From contig CAZBAO010000003.1 in NCBI GenBank assembly GCA_964490085.1, positions 1 through 45,808 of the forward strand: a DNA stretch of 45,808 nt, written 5' to 3'. The notes under the pieces are model-generated. The model made no database searches and was not told where the DNA came from. It worked only from the letters and a program-made list of their open reading frames with translations. The translations under genes and the position numbers were made by a program. This DNA comes from RGIG3009 sp964490085. GTDB lineage: Bacteria > Bacillota > Clostridia > Oscillospirales > Acutalibacteraceae. Shown piece after piece: positions 40,381 to 45,808 of this stretch; position 1 is the stretch's first letter; each line of letters opens with the position of its first letter.

Positions 40381-41187
40381 TTACAACAATTCCGAAAGCG
40401 GTGCGAACCGATACCCCATCGACTCCCATTTGGTGAGCAGTTCGTCTAAGATCCGGGCGTTGGTCGCGGAGGTGCTGTGAAGCAGCACGATCGCACCCGG
40501 ATGCACCCGTGTCGTCAGCTTTTCGAGCGCCTGCTCGCGGGTGGGTTGGCGGTCGACGTACCAATCCACGTACGCCAAGCTCCAAAAGAAGGTGTGGTAG
40601 CCCATCTCCCGTGCCATTTTCAGGTTGGCTTCGCTGTAATTTCCTTGCGGCGGACGGTACAGCTTTAGCATATCACTGCCGATCAGCGTGCGGTAGGCAT
40701 CCTCCAGATCGGTGAGCTCTTTCTCGAACGCCGCACGGTCGGCGATCTTGGACATATCGGGGTGCGTCGCCGTGTGGTTGCCGACGGTATGCCCCTCCTC
40801 CACCATGCGTTTGACAAGCTCCGGTGCGGTGTCGATATAATTTTTAACGAGAAAAAAGGTCGCTTTGGCGTTATGCTTTGCGAGCGCGTCCAAGATCGGT
40901 GCCGTGTTGCCGTTTTCAAAGCCCGCGTCGAAGGTCAGATACAGCGTTTTGCCGTTCACCGTCGAGGTCTCCCCGACGTAGTGCGCGTCAAACTGCTTGA
41001 GATACGCCGCATCCGCGTTGCCGACGGGCGTCTGCCCCTCCGCTTGAAAGCTTAAGCCCCAGCTCGTCACCGTGCCCGCGGCGGTCTGCCGCACGGCGGC
41101 GTATTCCGTGATTGCAAGCGGGGACACGATCAGCACCGCCAGACAGGCAAGTGCTGTGAGGATCCACCGTTTTTTTAAGATGAACAT
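40381..41187 (-). CDS. polysaccharide deacetylase (PdaA-like)
   Basis: A 268-residue NodB-type de-N-acetylase. A signal anchor (about 8-28) precedes the catalytic domain. Visible motifs are LTFDAG with Asp87 as base/metal ligand, the metal-binding pair in NHTATHP (His138, His142), RPPQGNY (Arg178) and LLHSTS near the C-terminus. The TFDAG variant with ENGN following is typical of PdaA, the muramic delta-lactam enzyme needed for spore cortex germination; that role fits the spore genes in this window, but other peptidoglycan deacetylases cannot be excluded. ATG 41187 follows GGGGAG; an in-frame GTG at 41208 is upstream of that site. Confidence 0.86.
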   Translation of the reverse strand: MFILKKRWILTALACLAVLIVSPLAITEYAAVRQTAAGTVTSWGLSFQAEGQTPVGNADAAYLKQFDAHYVGETSTVNGKTLYLTFDAGFENGNTAPILDALAKHNAKATFFLVKNYIDTAPELVKRMVEEGHTVGNHTATHPDMSKIADRAAFEKELTDLEDAYRTLIGSDMLKLYRPPQGNYSEANLKMAREMGYHTFFWSLAYVDWYVDRQPTREQALEKLTTRVHPGAIVLLHSTSATNARILDELLTKWESMGYRFAPLSELL

Positions 41188-41234
41188 ATTTTCACGCTCC
41201 CCTATCACTGTATGACGGGCGAGGTGGGAATATG

Positions 41235-41262
41235 AAAAAAGCAGGAGCGAACGCTCCTGCTT
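41235..41262 (-). terminator. terminator of the chromate-transporter operon
   Basis: A 10-11 bp perfect stem (AAGCAGGAGCG and its complement) with a very short loop, followed on the minus strand by TTTTTT; it lies directly after the second chrA stop codon. Confidence 0.87.
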
Positions 41263-41263
41263 A

Positions 41264-41845
41264 TCAGAACAGATATCCCACCGCGATGCCGAGGATCGCC
41301 GACAAAACGATGATGAGGATCGGATGCACTTTTTTGAGCGCCAGTATCAAGGCGAGGACGAAGATCACTGCCGCACTGATGAATTCCACCGTGGCGAAGA
41401 TCTCCCACGAGAAGCCGGCGGGGAAAAACACCGTGGCGCCGGTGGAGATCACCGCCGAGCCGATCAGACCGATAACGGCGGGCTTGAGTCCCGTCATACA
41501 GCCCGCAACGATGCGGCTGTTTTTGAATTTTTCAAAGAATTTCGCGACCAGCAGAATGATGATGAACGACGGCAGCACCACGCCGAGGGTGGCGCAGAAC
41601 GCGCCGAACAGATTGCCCCACAGGCCGTACTGACCGCCCATCGCCTGCCCCACGTAGGTCGCCATATTGATGGCGAAGGGGCCGGGGGTGCTCTCGCTCA
41701 CGGCAATGAAGTTGAGGATGGTCTCGTTGGTCATCCAGCCGAGCGACACGACCTCCTTTTGAATCAGCGGCAACATCGCGTAGCCGCCGCCGAAGGTAAA
41801 CGCGCCGATCTTGAAAAAGGTTAAAAACAAATACAAAAAGATCAT
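41264..41845 (-). CDS. chrA: chromate transporter, half-size (second copy)
   Basis: A 193-residue CHR-superfamily membrane protein with about six helices. The family block FKIGAFTFGGGYAMLPLIQKE (11-31, given here by its core FTFGGGYAMLPLI) and ESTPGPFAINMATYVG are visible. The protein is one half of the usual bidomain ChrA; the other half is the adjacent gene, and the two overlap by 4 bp (ATGA). Half-size pairs work as heterodimers in characterised systems. Substrate might be chromate or another oxyanion. The start at 41845 has AGAGGTG upstream. Confidence 0.92.
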   Translation of the reverse strand: MIFLYLFLTFFKIGAFTFGGGYAMLPLIQKEVVSLGWMTNETILNFIAVSESTPGPFAINMATYVGQAMGGQYGLWGNLFGAFCATLGVVLPSFIIILLVAKFFEKFKNSRIVAGCMTGLKPAVIGLIGSAVISTGATVFFPAGFSWEIFATVEFISAAVIFVLALILALKKVHPILIIVLSAILGIAVGYLF

Positions 41846-42384
41846 TTCGCGCACCTCTTTTCCGCGATCAGCGAGGTGACAAGCCCGAACACGGCACAGC
41901 CGATGATAACGAGCAGGACGTTCACGTCAAACACCGCCACGCAAATGAACGCCGCCGCCATCACGATATAGGAAGCGAGACCTTTCGGGCATTTCTTGTA
42001 CATATTGATGAGGGCTTTGAGGATCAGCGCCAGCACGCCCGCGCGGATGCCGTTGAAGGCGTATTGCACGGCTTTGAGCGCTTCAAACTGCTCCAACACG
42101 AACGACACCAGTAAAATGATGACGAACGACGGCAGTACCACGCCGAGGGTACAGCAAAAGGCACCGAAAAAGCCCGCCACCTTATACCCGACGAAGGTCG
42201 CCGAGTTGATGGCGATCGGGCCGGGGGTGGATTCTGCAATGGCGATGATGTCTAAAATATCCTCGTCGCTGAGCCATTTATTCTTTTCCACGACCTCGCG
42301 CTGGATCAGCGGGATCATCGCATAACCGCCGCCGAACGTAAACGCGCCGATCTTTAAGAAGGTCAAAAACAATTTCCAAATCAT
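41842..42384 (-). CDS. chrA: chromate transporter, half-size (first copy)
   Basis: A 180-residue CHR protein, first of the pair. Motifs FTFGGGYAMIPLIQRE and ESTPGPIAINSATFVG parallel those of the next gene, so the two descend from a duplication. ATG 42384 is chosen over 42414 because the conserved N-terminus (MIWKLFLTFLKIGAF) starts there and GGAG precedes it. Promoter TTGATT-N17-TAGAAT lies immediately upstream, back-to-back with the ferredoxin-thioredoxin reductase gene. Confidence 0.92.
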   Translation of the reverse strand: MIWKLFLTFLKIGAFTFGGGYAMIPLIQREVVEKNKWLSDEDILDIIAIAESTPGPIAINSATFVGYKVAGFFGAFCCTLGVVLPSFVIILLVSFVLEQFEALKAVQYAFNGIRAGVLALILKALINMYKKCPKGLASYIVMAAAFICVAVFDVNVLLVIIGCAVFGLVTSLIAEKRCAK

Positions 42385-42404
42385 GACATCACGCTCCGTT
42401 TCGT

Positions 42405-42433
42405 ATTCTATCATCTTGTTGCAAAAAAATCAA
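42405..42433 (-). promoter_or_regulatory. promoter of the chromate-transporter pair
   Basis: Minus-strand TTGATT (42433-42428) and TAGAAT (42410-42405), 17-bp spacer, 21 bp before the start codon. Confidence 0.72.
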
Positions 42434-42461
42434 TAAAATACTGGTACTATCAAAAAGAGTA

Positions 42462-42470
42462 TGGTACAAT
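42462..42470 (+). promoter_or_regulatory. extended -10 promoter of the FTR-thioredoxin operon
   Basis: TGG directly before TACAAT (42465-42470) forms an extended -10; the region 17 bp upstream has no good -35. The start codon at 42488 is 17 bp downstream, so the leader is very short. Confidence 0.5.
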
Positions 42471-42487
42471 ATAACGGAGGTGATACG

Positions 42488-42685
42488 ATGAAGATCACGT
42501 TAAATCCCGACAAAGAGGTCGTCGCGGCGATCAAGGAGGGGCTGAAACAGACCGGCGGGTATTGTCCCTGCCGCCTACAGCGAACCGAGGAAAACAAATG
42601 TGTCTGTAAGGAATTCCGTGAGCAGATGAAGGACCCCGATTTTGAGGGGTTCTGTCACTGTATGTTATATTATAAGGAGAAATGA
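42488..42685 (+). CDS. ferredoxin-thioredoxin reductase catalytic-chain-like protein
   Basis: A 65-residue protein with the six-Cys signature of the FTR catalytic chain: CPCR (Cys26, Cys28), CVCKEF (Cys38, Cys40) and CHCMLY (Cys56, Cys58). In the known enzyme one Cys from the first and one from the last pair form the redox-active disulfide beside a [4Fe-4S] cluster held by the other four. It is shorter than plant and cyanobacterial chains and lacks the variable subunit nearby. GGAGGTGAT lies before the ATG. The thioredoxin gene follows 2 bp after the stop, so the two likely form a ferredoxin-driven reduction pair. Confidence 0.9.
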   Translation: MKITLNPDKEVVAAIKEGLKQTGGYCPCRLQRTEENKCVCKEFREQMKDPDFEGFCHCMLYYKEK

Positions 42686-42687
42686 TA

Positions 42688-42999
42688 ATGGAGCTCGTAT
42701 TAACAAGTGCCAATTTTGAAAGCGAAGTGTTGCAATCGGACATCCCCGTACTGGTGGATTTTTGGGCAACGTGGTGCGGCCCCTGCCGCATGATCGCACC
42801 CGCCGTGGAGGCGATCGCAAACGAACGCGAGGGCAGCGTGAAGGTCGGCAAGGTGAACGTGGACGAGGAGGGCGCGCTCGCGATGCAGTTCGGCATCCAG
42901 AGCATTCCCACGCTGCTGCTTTTCAAGGACGGCAAACTTGTGGACAGCGCCATCGGCTACCGCACCAAGGAGCAGCTGGATGCTTGGTTGGATCAATAA
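42688..42999 (+). CDS. trxA: thioredoxin
   Basis: A 103-residue thioredoxin with the active site WATWCGPCRM (Cys30, Cys33) and the cis-Pro segment SIPTLLLF. The ATG at 42688 has AAGGAG 8 bp upstream; an ATG overlapping the previous stop (42682) is too close. It directly follows the FTR-like gene, pointing to reduction by ferredoxin rather than (or besides) NADPH. Confidence 0.95.
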   Translation: MELVLTSANFESEVLQSDIPVLVDFWATWCGPCRMIAPAVEAIANEREGSVKVGKVNVDEEGALAMQFGIQSIPTLLLFKDGKLVDSAIGYRTKEQLDAWLDQ

Positions 43000-43008
43000 A
43001 GGAAGAGG

Positions 43009-43557
43009 ATGTTGAAGATGTCGGAATTTTACGAAATGACCATTGCGGGTGTGCCCTGCAAATTGGAAAAATTCGCCGTGAGCGATACGCTCGATATTGC
43101 CGCCTTTATCTGCTTTGACAGCGTGGAGGTGACGGTGGCGGGTTGTGCCGCTTTGCTCAAACGCGTCCCCGAATTTGACGTAATTTTAACCCCCGAAGCG
43201 AAAAGTATTCCGATCGCGTACGAGCTGGCGCGCCAGTCCGGCAAGCCGTACGTCATCGCGCGCAAGGGTGTCAAGGTGTATATGCGCAACCCCTTAGACA
43301 TCGTGGTCACCTCGATCACCACGCAGCACGAACAGCATCTGTATCTGGGCGAGAGTGAAGTGAACAGGCTGCGCGGCAAGCGCGTACTGATCGTGGACGA
43401 CGTCATCAGCACGGGCGAATCGCTCGTCGCGGTGCGCGAGCTTGTCAGACAGGCGGGCGGCATCGAAGCCGCCGCGTGCGCGTTCCTCGCCGAGGGCGAC
43501 GCCGCCGACCGCACCGACATTATTTTCCTTGAAAAGCTCCCTTTATTTTTCAAGTGA
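43009..43557 (+). CDS. adenine/xanthine-type phosphoribosyltransferase
   Basis: A 182-residue type I phosphoribosyltransferase. The PRPP-binding loop is VLIVDDVISTGES (about 126-138). The segment TPEAKSIPIAYELARQSGKPYVIARK is characteristic of apt-like enzymes; given here by SIPIAYELA and PYVIARK. Reaction would be base plus PRPP to nucleotide; adenine is the likeliest base but it may be a regulatory PRTase. Two starts are possible, 43009 and 43018, both near AAAGGAAGAGG. It ends 5 bp before the -35 box of the ZTP-riboswitch promoter, so purine salvage and ZTP-controlled pflB are adjacent. Confidence 0.85.
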   Translation: MLKMSEFYEMTIAGVPCKLEKFAVSDTLDIAAFICFDSVEVTVAGCAALLKRVPEFDVILTPEAKSIPIAYELARQSGKPYVIARKGVKVYMRNPLDIVVTSITTQHEQHLYLGESEVNRLRGKRVLIVDDVISTGESLVAVRELVRQAGGIEAAACAFLAEGDAADRTDIIFLEKLPLFFK

Positions 43558-43561
43558 CAGA

Positions 43562-43590
43562 TTGACATTTTGCCGAAATTACGGTACAAT
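43562..43590 (+). promoter_or_regulatory. promoter of the ZTP riboswitch / pflB transcript
   Basis: TTGACA (43562-43567) and TACAAT (43585-43590), 17-bp spacer; transcription should start near 43597, at the foot of the riboswitch. Confidence 0.85.
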
Positions 43591-43599
43591 ACATACAGT

Positions 43600-43671
43600 C
43601 TTTTACACGACTGACGGATAACGCAGGCTACTGCGGTGGAGTGTAAAAGGATATGGCCGACCGTCTGGGCA
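43600..43671 (+). ncRNA. ZTP (pfl-motif) riboswitch aptamer
   Basis: P1 pairs 43600-43608 with 43641-43649 (perfect 9 bp). Inside is the conserved ACTGACGGATAAC segment (the family shows ACTGGCG-x-AC), a short P2 hairpin 43623-43634 and GGTGGAG. After a short linker comes the invariant 3' domain CCGACCGTCTGGGCA (43657-43671), whose CTGGGC core defines the pfl motif. It senses the purine intermediate ZMP/ZTP, a signal of 10-formyl-tetrahydrofolate shortage. Downstream is pflB, the gene after which the motif was first named; formate from pyruvate-formate lyase feeds one-carbon metabolism. The 5' domain is inferred by eye. Confidence 0.85.
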
Positions 43672-43700
43672 AATTCAGTGTCAACTGGATTTGCCTTTTT
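43668..43700 (+). terminator. riboswitch-controlled terminator
   Basis: The stem pairs 43668-43679 with 43684-43695 (one G-T), 4-nt loop, then TTTTT. The 5' arm takes in the last bases of the CTGGGCA core, so ligand-bound aptamer and terminator exclude each other: an ON switch in response to ZTP. Confidence 0.85.
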
Positions 43701-43715
43701 ATTGGTGTACCAATA

Positions 43716-43876
43716 AAACCCCCAGTTTTACCGGGGGGGAGAAAGATGACTTTCGTAAACGCAAGCCTCCTCTTGTCAGGGGAGGTGGCTTTTGCATAGC
43801 AAAAGACGGAGGGGTAGTCGTCGTTTTTCTCTCCCTCAGTCTCGCTTCGCTCGCCAGCTCCCTCATCAGAGGGAGC
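43716..43876. repeat. composite of palindromic repeats inserted in the pflB leader
   Basis: The stretch contains a C5/G6-type hairpin (43718-43738), a GAAAG/CTTTC hairpin (43741-43754), a repeat copy in reverse orientation (43755-43820, nearly the inverse of 18741-18797), and one in forward orientation (43831-43876, CTCCCTCAGTC...). Reverse and forward copies are head to head. No protein-coding frame is supported in it. Confidence 0.65.
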
Positions 43877-43940
43877 CGCTCAGAATACGTGGTGCCCGTT
43901 TACGGGCGGCAGGGCATGTAATGTGATGATAAAGTTCAGT

Positions 43941-44010
43941 GCCCCTTTCAGGGGCTAAGCCTGTAGTTGCCCCTTCTAGGGGCTGTGCATACCACCGGTT
44001 TACTGGTGGT
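43941..44010. repeat. three-hairpin palindromic element before pflB
   Basis: Two similar hairpins GCCCCT-loop-AGGGGC (43941-43955 and 43969-43983), then a hairpin ACCACCGGT/ACTGGTGGT (43991-44010). The pattern resembles subterminal palindromes of IS200/IS605-type or REP elements, which is an inference. It ends 9 bp before the pflB ribosome-binding site. Confidence 0.5.
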
Positions 44011-44031
44011 TATGATTTGGAGGAATGAGAA

Positions 44032-45808
44032 ATGACGCATCAAAACTGGAACGGGTTCGCGCCCGGCGCGTGGCAGGACGAGATCAACGTGCGCGATTTT
44101 ATTCAGCGCAACTATACCGAATATACCGGCGACGAGGCGTTTTTAACCGATGCCACGCCCCGCACCAAAGCACTGATGGAGCGCTTGGAGGCACTTCTCA
44201 AATTAGAACGTCAGCTCGGCGGTGTGCTGGATATCGACGTGGATACGGTGTCGTCGCTGACGAGCTATTCCCCGGGCTATCTTGACCGCGAAAACGAGAT
44301 CATCGTCGGTCTGCAGACCAACCGTCCTTTAAAGCGCGGTGTCAATCCGTTCGGCGGTATGCGCATGGTGCGCAACGCGTGCGAGGCGTACGGCTACAAG
44401 CTCAGCCGCAAGGTGGAGGAAGAATTTATGTACCGCACCACGCATAACGACGGTGTGTTCCGCGCGTATACCGACGAGATGCGCGCCGCGCGCAAATGCC
44501 ACGTCATCACTGGTCTTCCGGATGCGTACGGCAGAGGTCGTATCATCGGCGATTATCGCCGTGTGGCACTGTACGGCGTAGACCGCCTGATCGAAGAGAA
44601 ACGGCGGGACAAGCACGCACTGGAGGAAACGTATTTTGATACCTTCCAGACCCGCCAGAGCGAGGAGCTGTACAAGCAGATCACCTTTTTGGGGTATTTG
44701 AAAGAAATGGCCGCCATGTACGGCTTTGACATCAGCGAGCCCGCATCCAATGCCCGCGAGGCGATCCAGTGGACGTATTTCGGCTACCTTGCCGCGATCA
44801 AGGAGCAAAACGGCGCCGCGATGTCGCTCGGCCGCGTGAGCACGTTCTTTGATATTTACATTCAGCGCGATCTCGAAAACGGCACTCTCACCGAGGAGGG
44901 CGCGCAGGAGCTGATGGACGATTTCGTGATGAAGCTGCGCATGGCGCGGCATCTGCGCACCCCCGAATACAACGAGCTGTTCGGCGGCGATCCGATGTGG
45001 ATCACCGAGGCGCTCGGCGGTGTCGGCGAGGACGGTCGTTCGCTGGTCACCAAAAACACCTTCCGTATGCTGCACACGCTGTACACGCTCGGCTCGGCAC
45101 CCGAACCCAATCTGACGGTGCTGTGGTCGAAAGCGTTGCCCGCGCCGTTTAAGCGCTACTGCGCGAAGGTATCCAAGGATACCGATTCCATTCAGTACGA
45201 AAGCGACGACCTGATGCGCCCGCTCTACGGTGACGATTACGCCATCGCCTGCTGCGTATCGGCGATGAAGCTCGGCAAACAGATGCAGTTCTTCGGTGCG
45301 CGGTGTAACTTGGCAAAGCTGTTGCTCATCGCCATCAACGGCGGCTACGATACCACCTCCGGTATGAAGATCGGCCCGCAGATGCCGGTGCTGGAGTCGC
45401 TCGATTACGAGACCGTGATGGAGCGGTACAAGATCTATACCACCTGGCTTGCAAAGCTCTACGTCAACACGATGAACATCATCCATTACATGCACGACAA
45501 GTACGCCTACGAAAAGATCCAAATGGCGCTTCACGATACCGACGTGCATCGGTTTATGGCGTTCGGTATTGCGGGACTGTCGGTGGTGACCGACTCGTTC
45601 AGTGCCATCAAGCATACCACCGTCACCCCCATCAAGAACGAAGACGGGTATATCGTGAACTTTGAACGCGCGGGCGATTTCCCGAAATTCGGTAACGACG
45701 ACGACCGCGTGGACAGCATCGCGCAGGAGCTGACGCACGATTTCATCCTCAAATTGCGCCACGCCAAGACCTACCGCGAAGCGGAACACACCCTGTCGGT
45801 GCTGACCA
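44032..45808 (+). CDS. pflB: formate C-acetyltransferase (pyruvate-formate lyase), partial
   Basis: The first 592 codons are visible, from MTHQNWNGFAPGAWQDEINV to LSVLT at the window edge. Converts pyruvate and CoA to formate and acetyl-CoA in the cytoplasm by a glycyl-radical mechanism. The adjacent catalytic cysteines are Cys407-Cys408 in IACCVSAMKLGK. Other family landmarks are NPFGGMRMV near residue 107 and HTTVTPIKNEDG near 528. The C-terminal glycyl-radical loop (usually near residue 730-740) lies beyond the edge. The start follows GGAGG by 8 bp. The gene is expected to be under the ZTP riboswitch 330 bp upstream, although palindromic repeats lie between. The activase pflA would be expected downstream. 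Confidence 0.96.
   Translation, partial: MTHQNWNGFAPGAWQDEINVRDFIQRNYTEYTGDEAFLTDATPRTKALMERLEALLKLERQLGGVLDIDVDTVSSLTSYSPGYLDRENEIIVGLQTNRPLKRGVNPFGGMRMVRNACEAYGYKLSRKVEEEFMYRTTHNDGVFRAYTDEMRAARKCHVITGLPDAYGRGRIIGDYRRVALYGVDRLIEEKRRDKHALEETYFDTFQTRQSEELYKQITFLGYLKEMAAMYGFDISEPASNAREAIQWTYFGYLAAIKEQNGAAMSLGRVSTFFDIYIQRDLENGTLTEEGAQELMDDFVMKLRMARHLRTPEYNELFGGDPMWITEALGGVGEDGRSLVTKNTFRMLHTLYTLGSAPEPNLTVLWSKALPAPFKRYCAKVSKDTDSIQYESDDLMRPLYGDDYAIACCVSAMKLGKQMQFFGARCNLAKLLLIAINGGYDTTSGMKIGPQMPVLESLDYETVMERYKIYTTWLAKLYVNTMNIIHYMHDKYAYEKIQMALHDTDVHRFMAFGIAGLSVVTDSFSAIKHTTVTPIKNEDGYIVNFERAGDFPKFGNDDDRVDSIAQELTHDFILKLRHAKTYREAEHTLSVLT

Noticed and set aside
44329..45789. A 486-codon open frame on the minus strand
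   Set aside because: It lies wholly inside pflB in the opposite strand; the product is His/Arg/Val-rich with no family resemblance, while the plus frame is unmistakable pyruvate-formate lyase.
1..45808. CRISPR arrays, tRNA genes, prophage or transposase genes
   Set aside because: No regular repeat-spacer pattern, no tRNA-like T-loop and acceptor arrangement and no integrase or transposase protein was seen on either strand.

Overview
The window looks like a piece of a spore-forming Clostridia chromosome, most likely Oscillospiraceae/Ruminococcaceae-like. The grounds are a ctsR-mcsA-mcsB-clpC operon, a GerA-type germination operon, AddAB in place of RecBCD, RecD2, the Clostridia families DUF4364/DUF4363/DUF421, consensus sigma-A promoters with 17-bp spacers, and a high-GC coding style. 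The first ~1.1 kb is visibly AT-rich and carries an AbiEi-type antitoxin and an ASCH protein, which suggests an acquired island. Taxonomy is inferred from gene content only.

Layout. 1-1441: AbiEi fragment, a tiny coupled ORF plus ASCH protein, and a DUF1294 protein. 1507-3610 (minus): a sortase cassette of secreted substrate, sortase and polytopic membrane protein, with a terminator-like hairpin inside the start of the sortase gene. 3799-7138: a lamin-tail-domain lipoprotein followed by a membrane-anchored lamin-tail/CotH protein. 7162-14020: addB-addA, meeting the gerA operon (17571-14010, minus) tail to tail with overlapping stop regions. 17655-18712: DUF421 and DUF4363 membrane proteins. 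18931-19266: RNase P RNA (minus). 19276-23751: the CtsR-controlled protein-quality operon (minus) with two tandem CtsR boxes on its promoter. 23982-24276: twin short Cys-rich membrane peptides. 24430-25688: a PH-domain-like protein and a CAT/E2-fold acyltransferase-like protein. 25919-27463 (minus): a Thr-rich surface protein. 27652-30577: a Crp/Fnr regulator with a perfect palindrome over its transcription start, then a complete NMT1/SsuA-type ABC importer. 30662-33372: DUF4364 and an OmpR/HK two-component pair. 33473-34660 (minus): PLP aminotransferase. 34791-37000: metY-metA. 37058-39972 (minus): recD2-comF. 40043-41187 (minus): PdaA-like deacetylase plus a small membrane protein. 41264-42384 (minus): two half-size chromate-transporter genes. 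42488-43557: ferredoxin-thioredoxin-reductase-like protein, thioredoxin, phosphoribosyltransferase. 43562-45808: a ZTP (pfl-type) riboswitch, a block of palindromic repeats, and pflB running off the right edge.

Themes. Envelope and spore functions (sortase, CotH-like, GerA, DUF421, PdaA-like) alternate with DNA repair (AddAB, RecD2), proteostasis (ClpC/McsAB), and sulfur and one-carbon metabolism (MetA/MetY, PflB under ZTP control). The observations most worth a second look are the riboswitch-to-pflB leader interrupted by palindromic repeats, the twin Cys-rich peptides, the Crp/Fnr-ABC unit with its palindrome, and the sortase cassette with a non-canonical sorting signal. No tRNA, CRISPR array or transposase gene was recognised.
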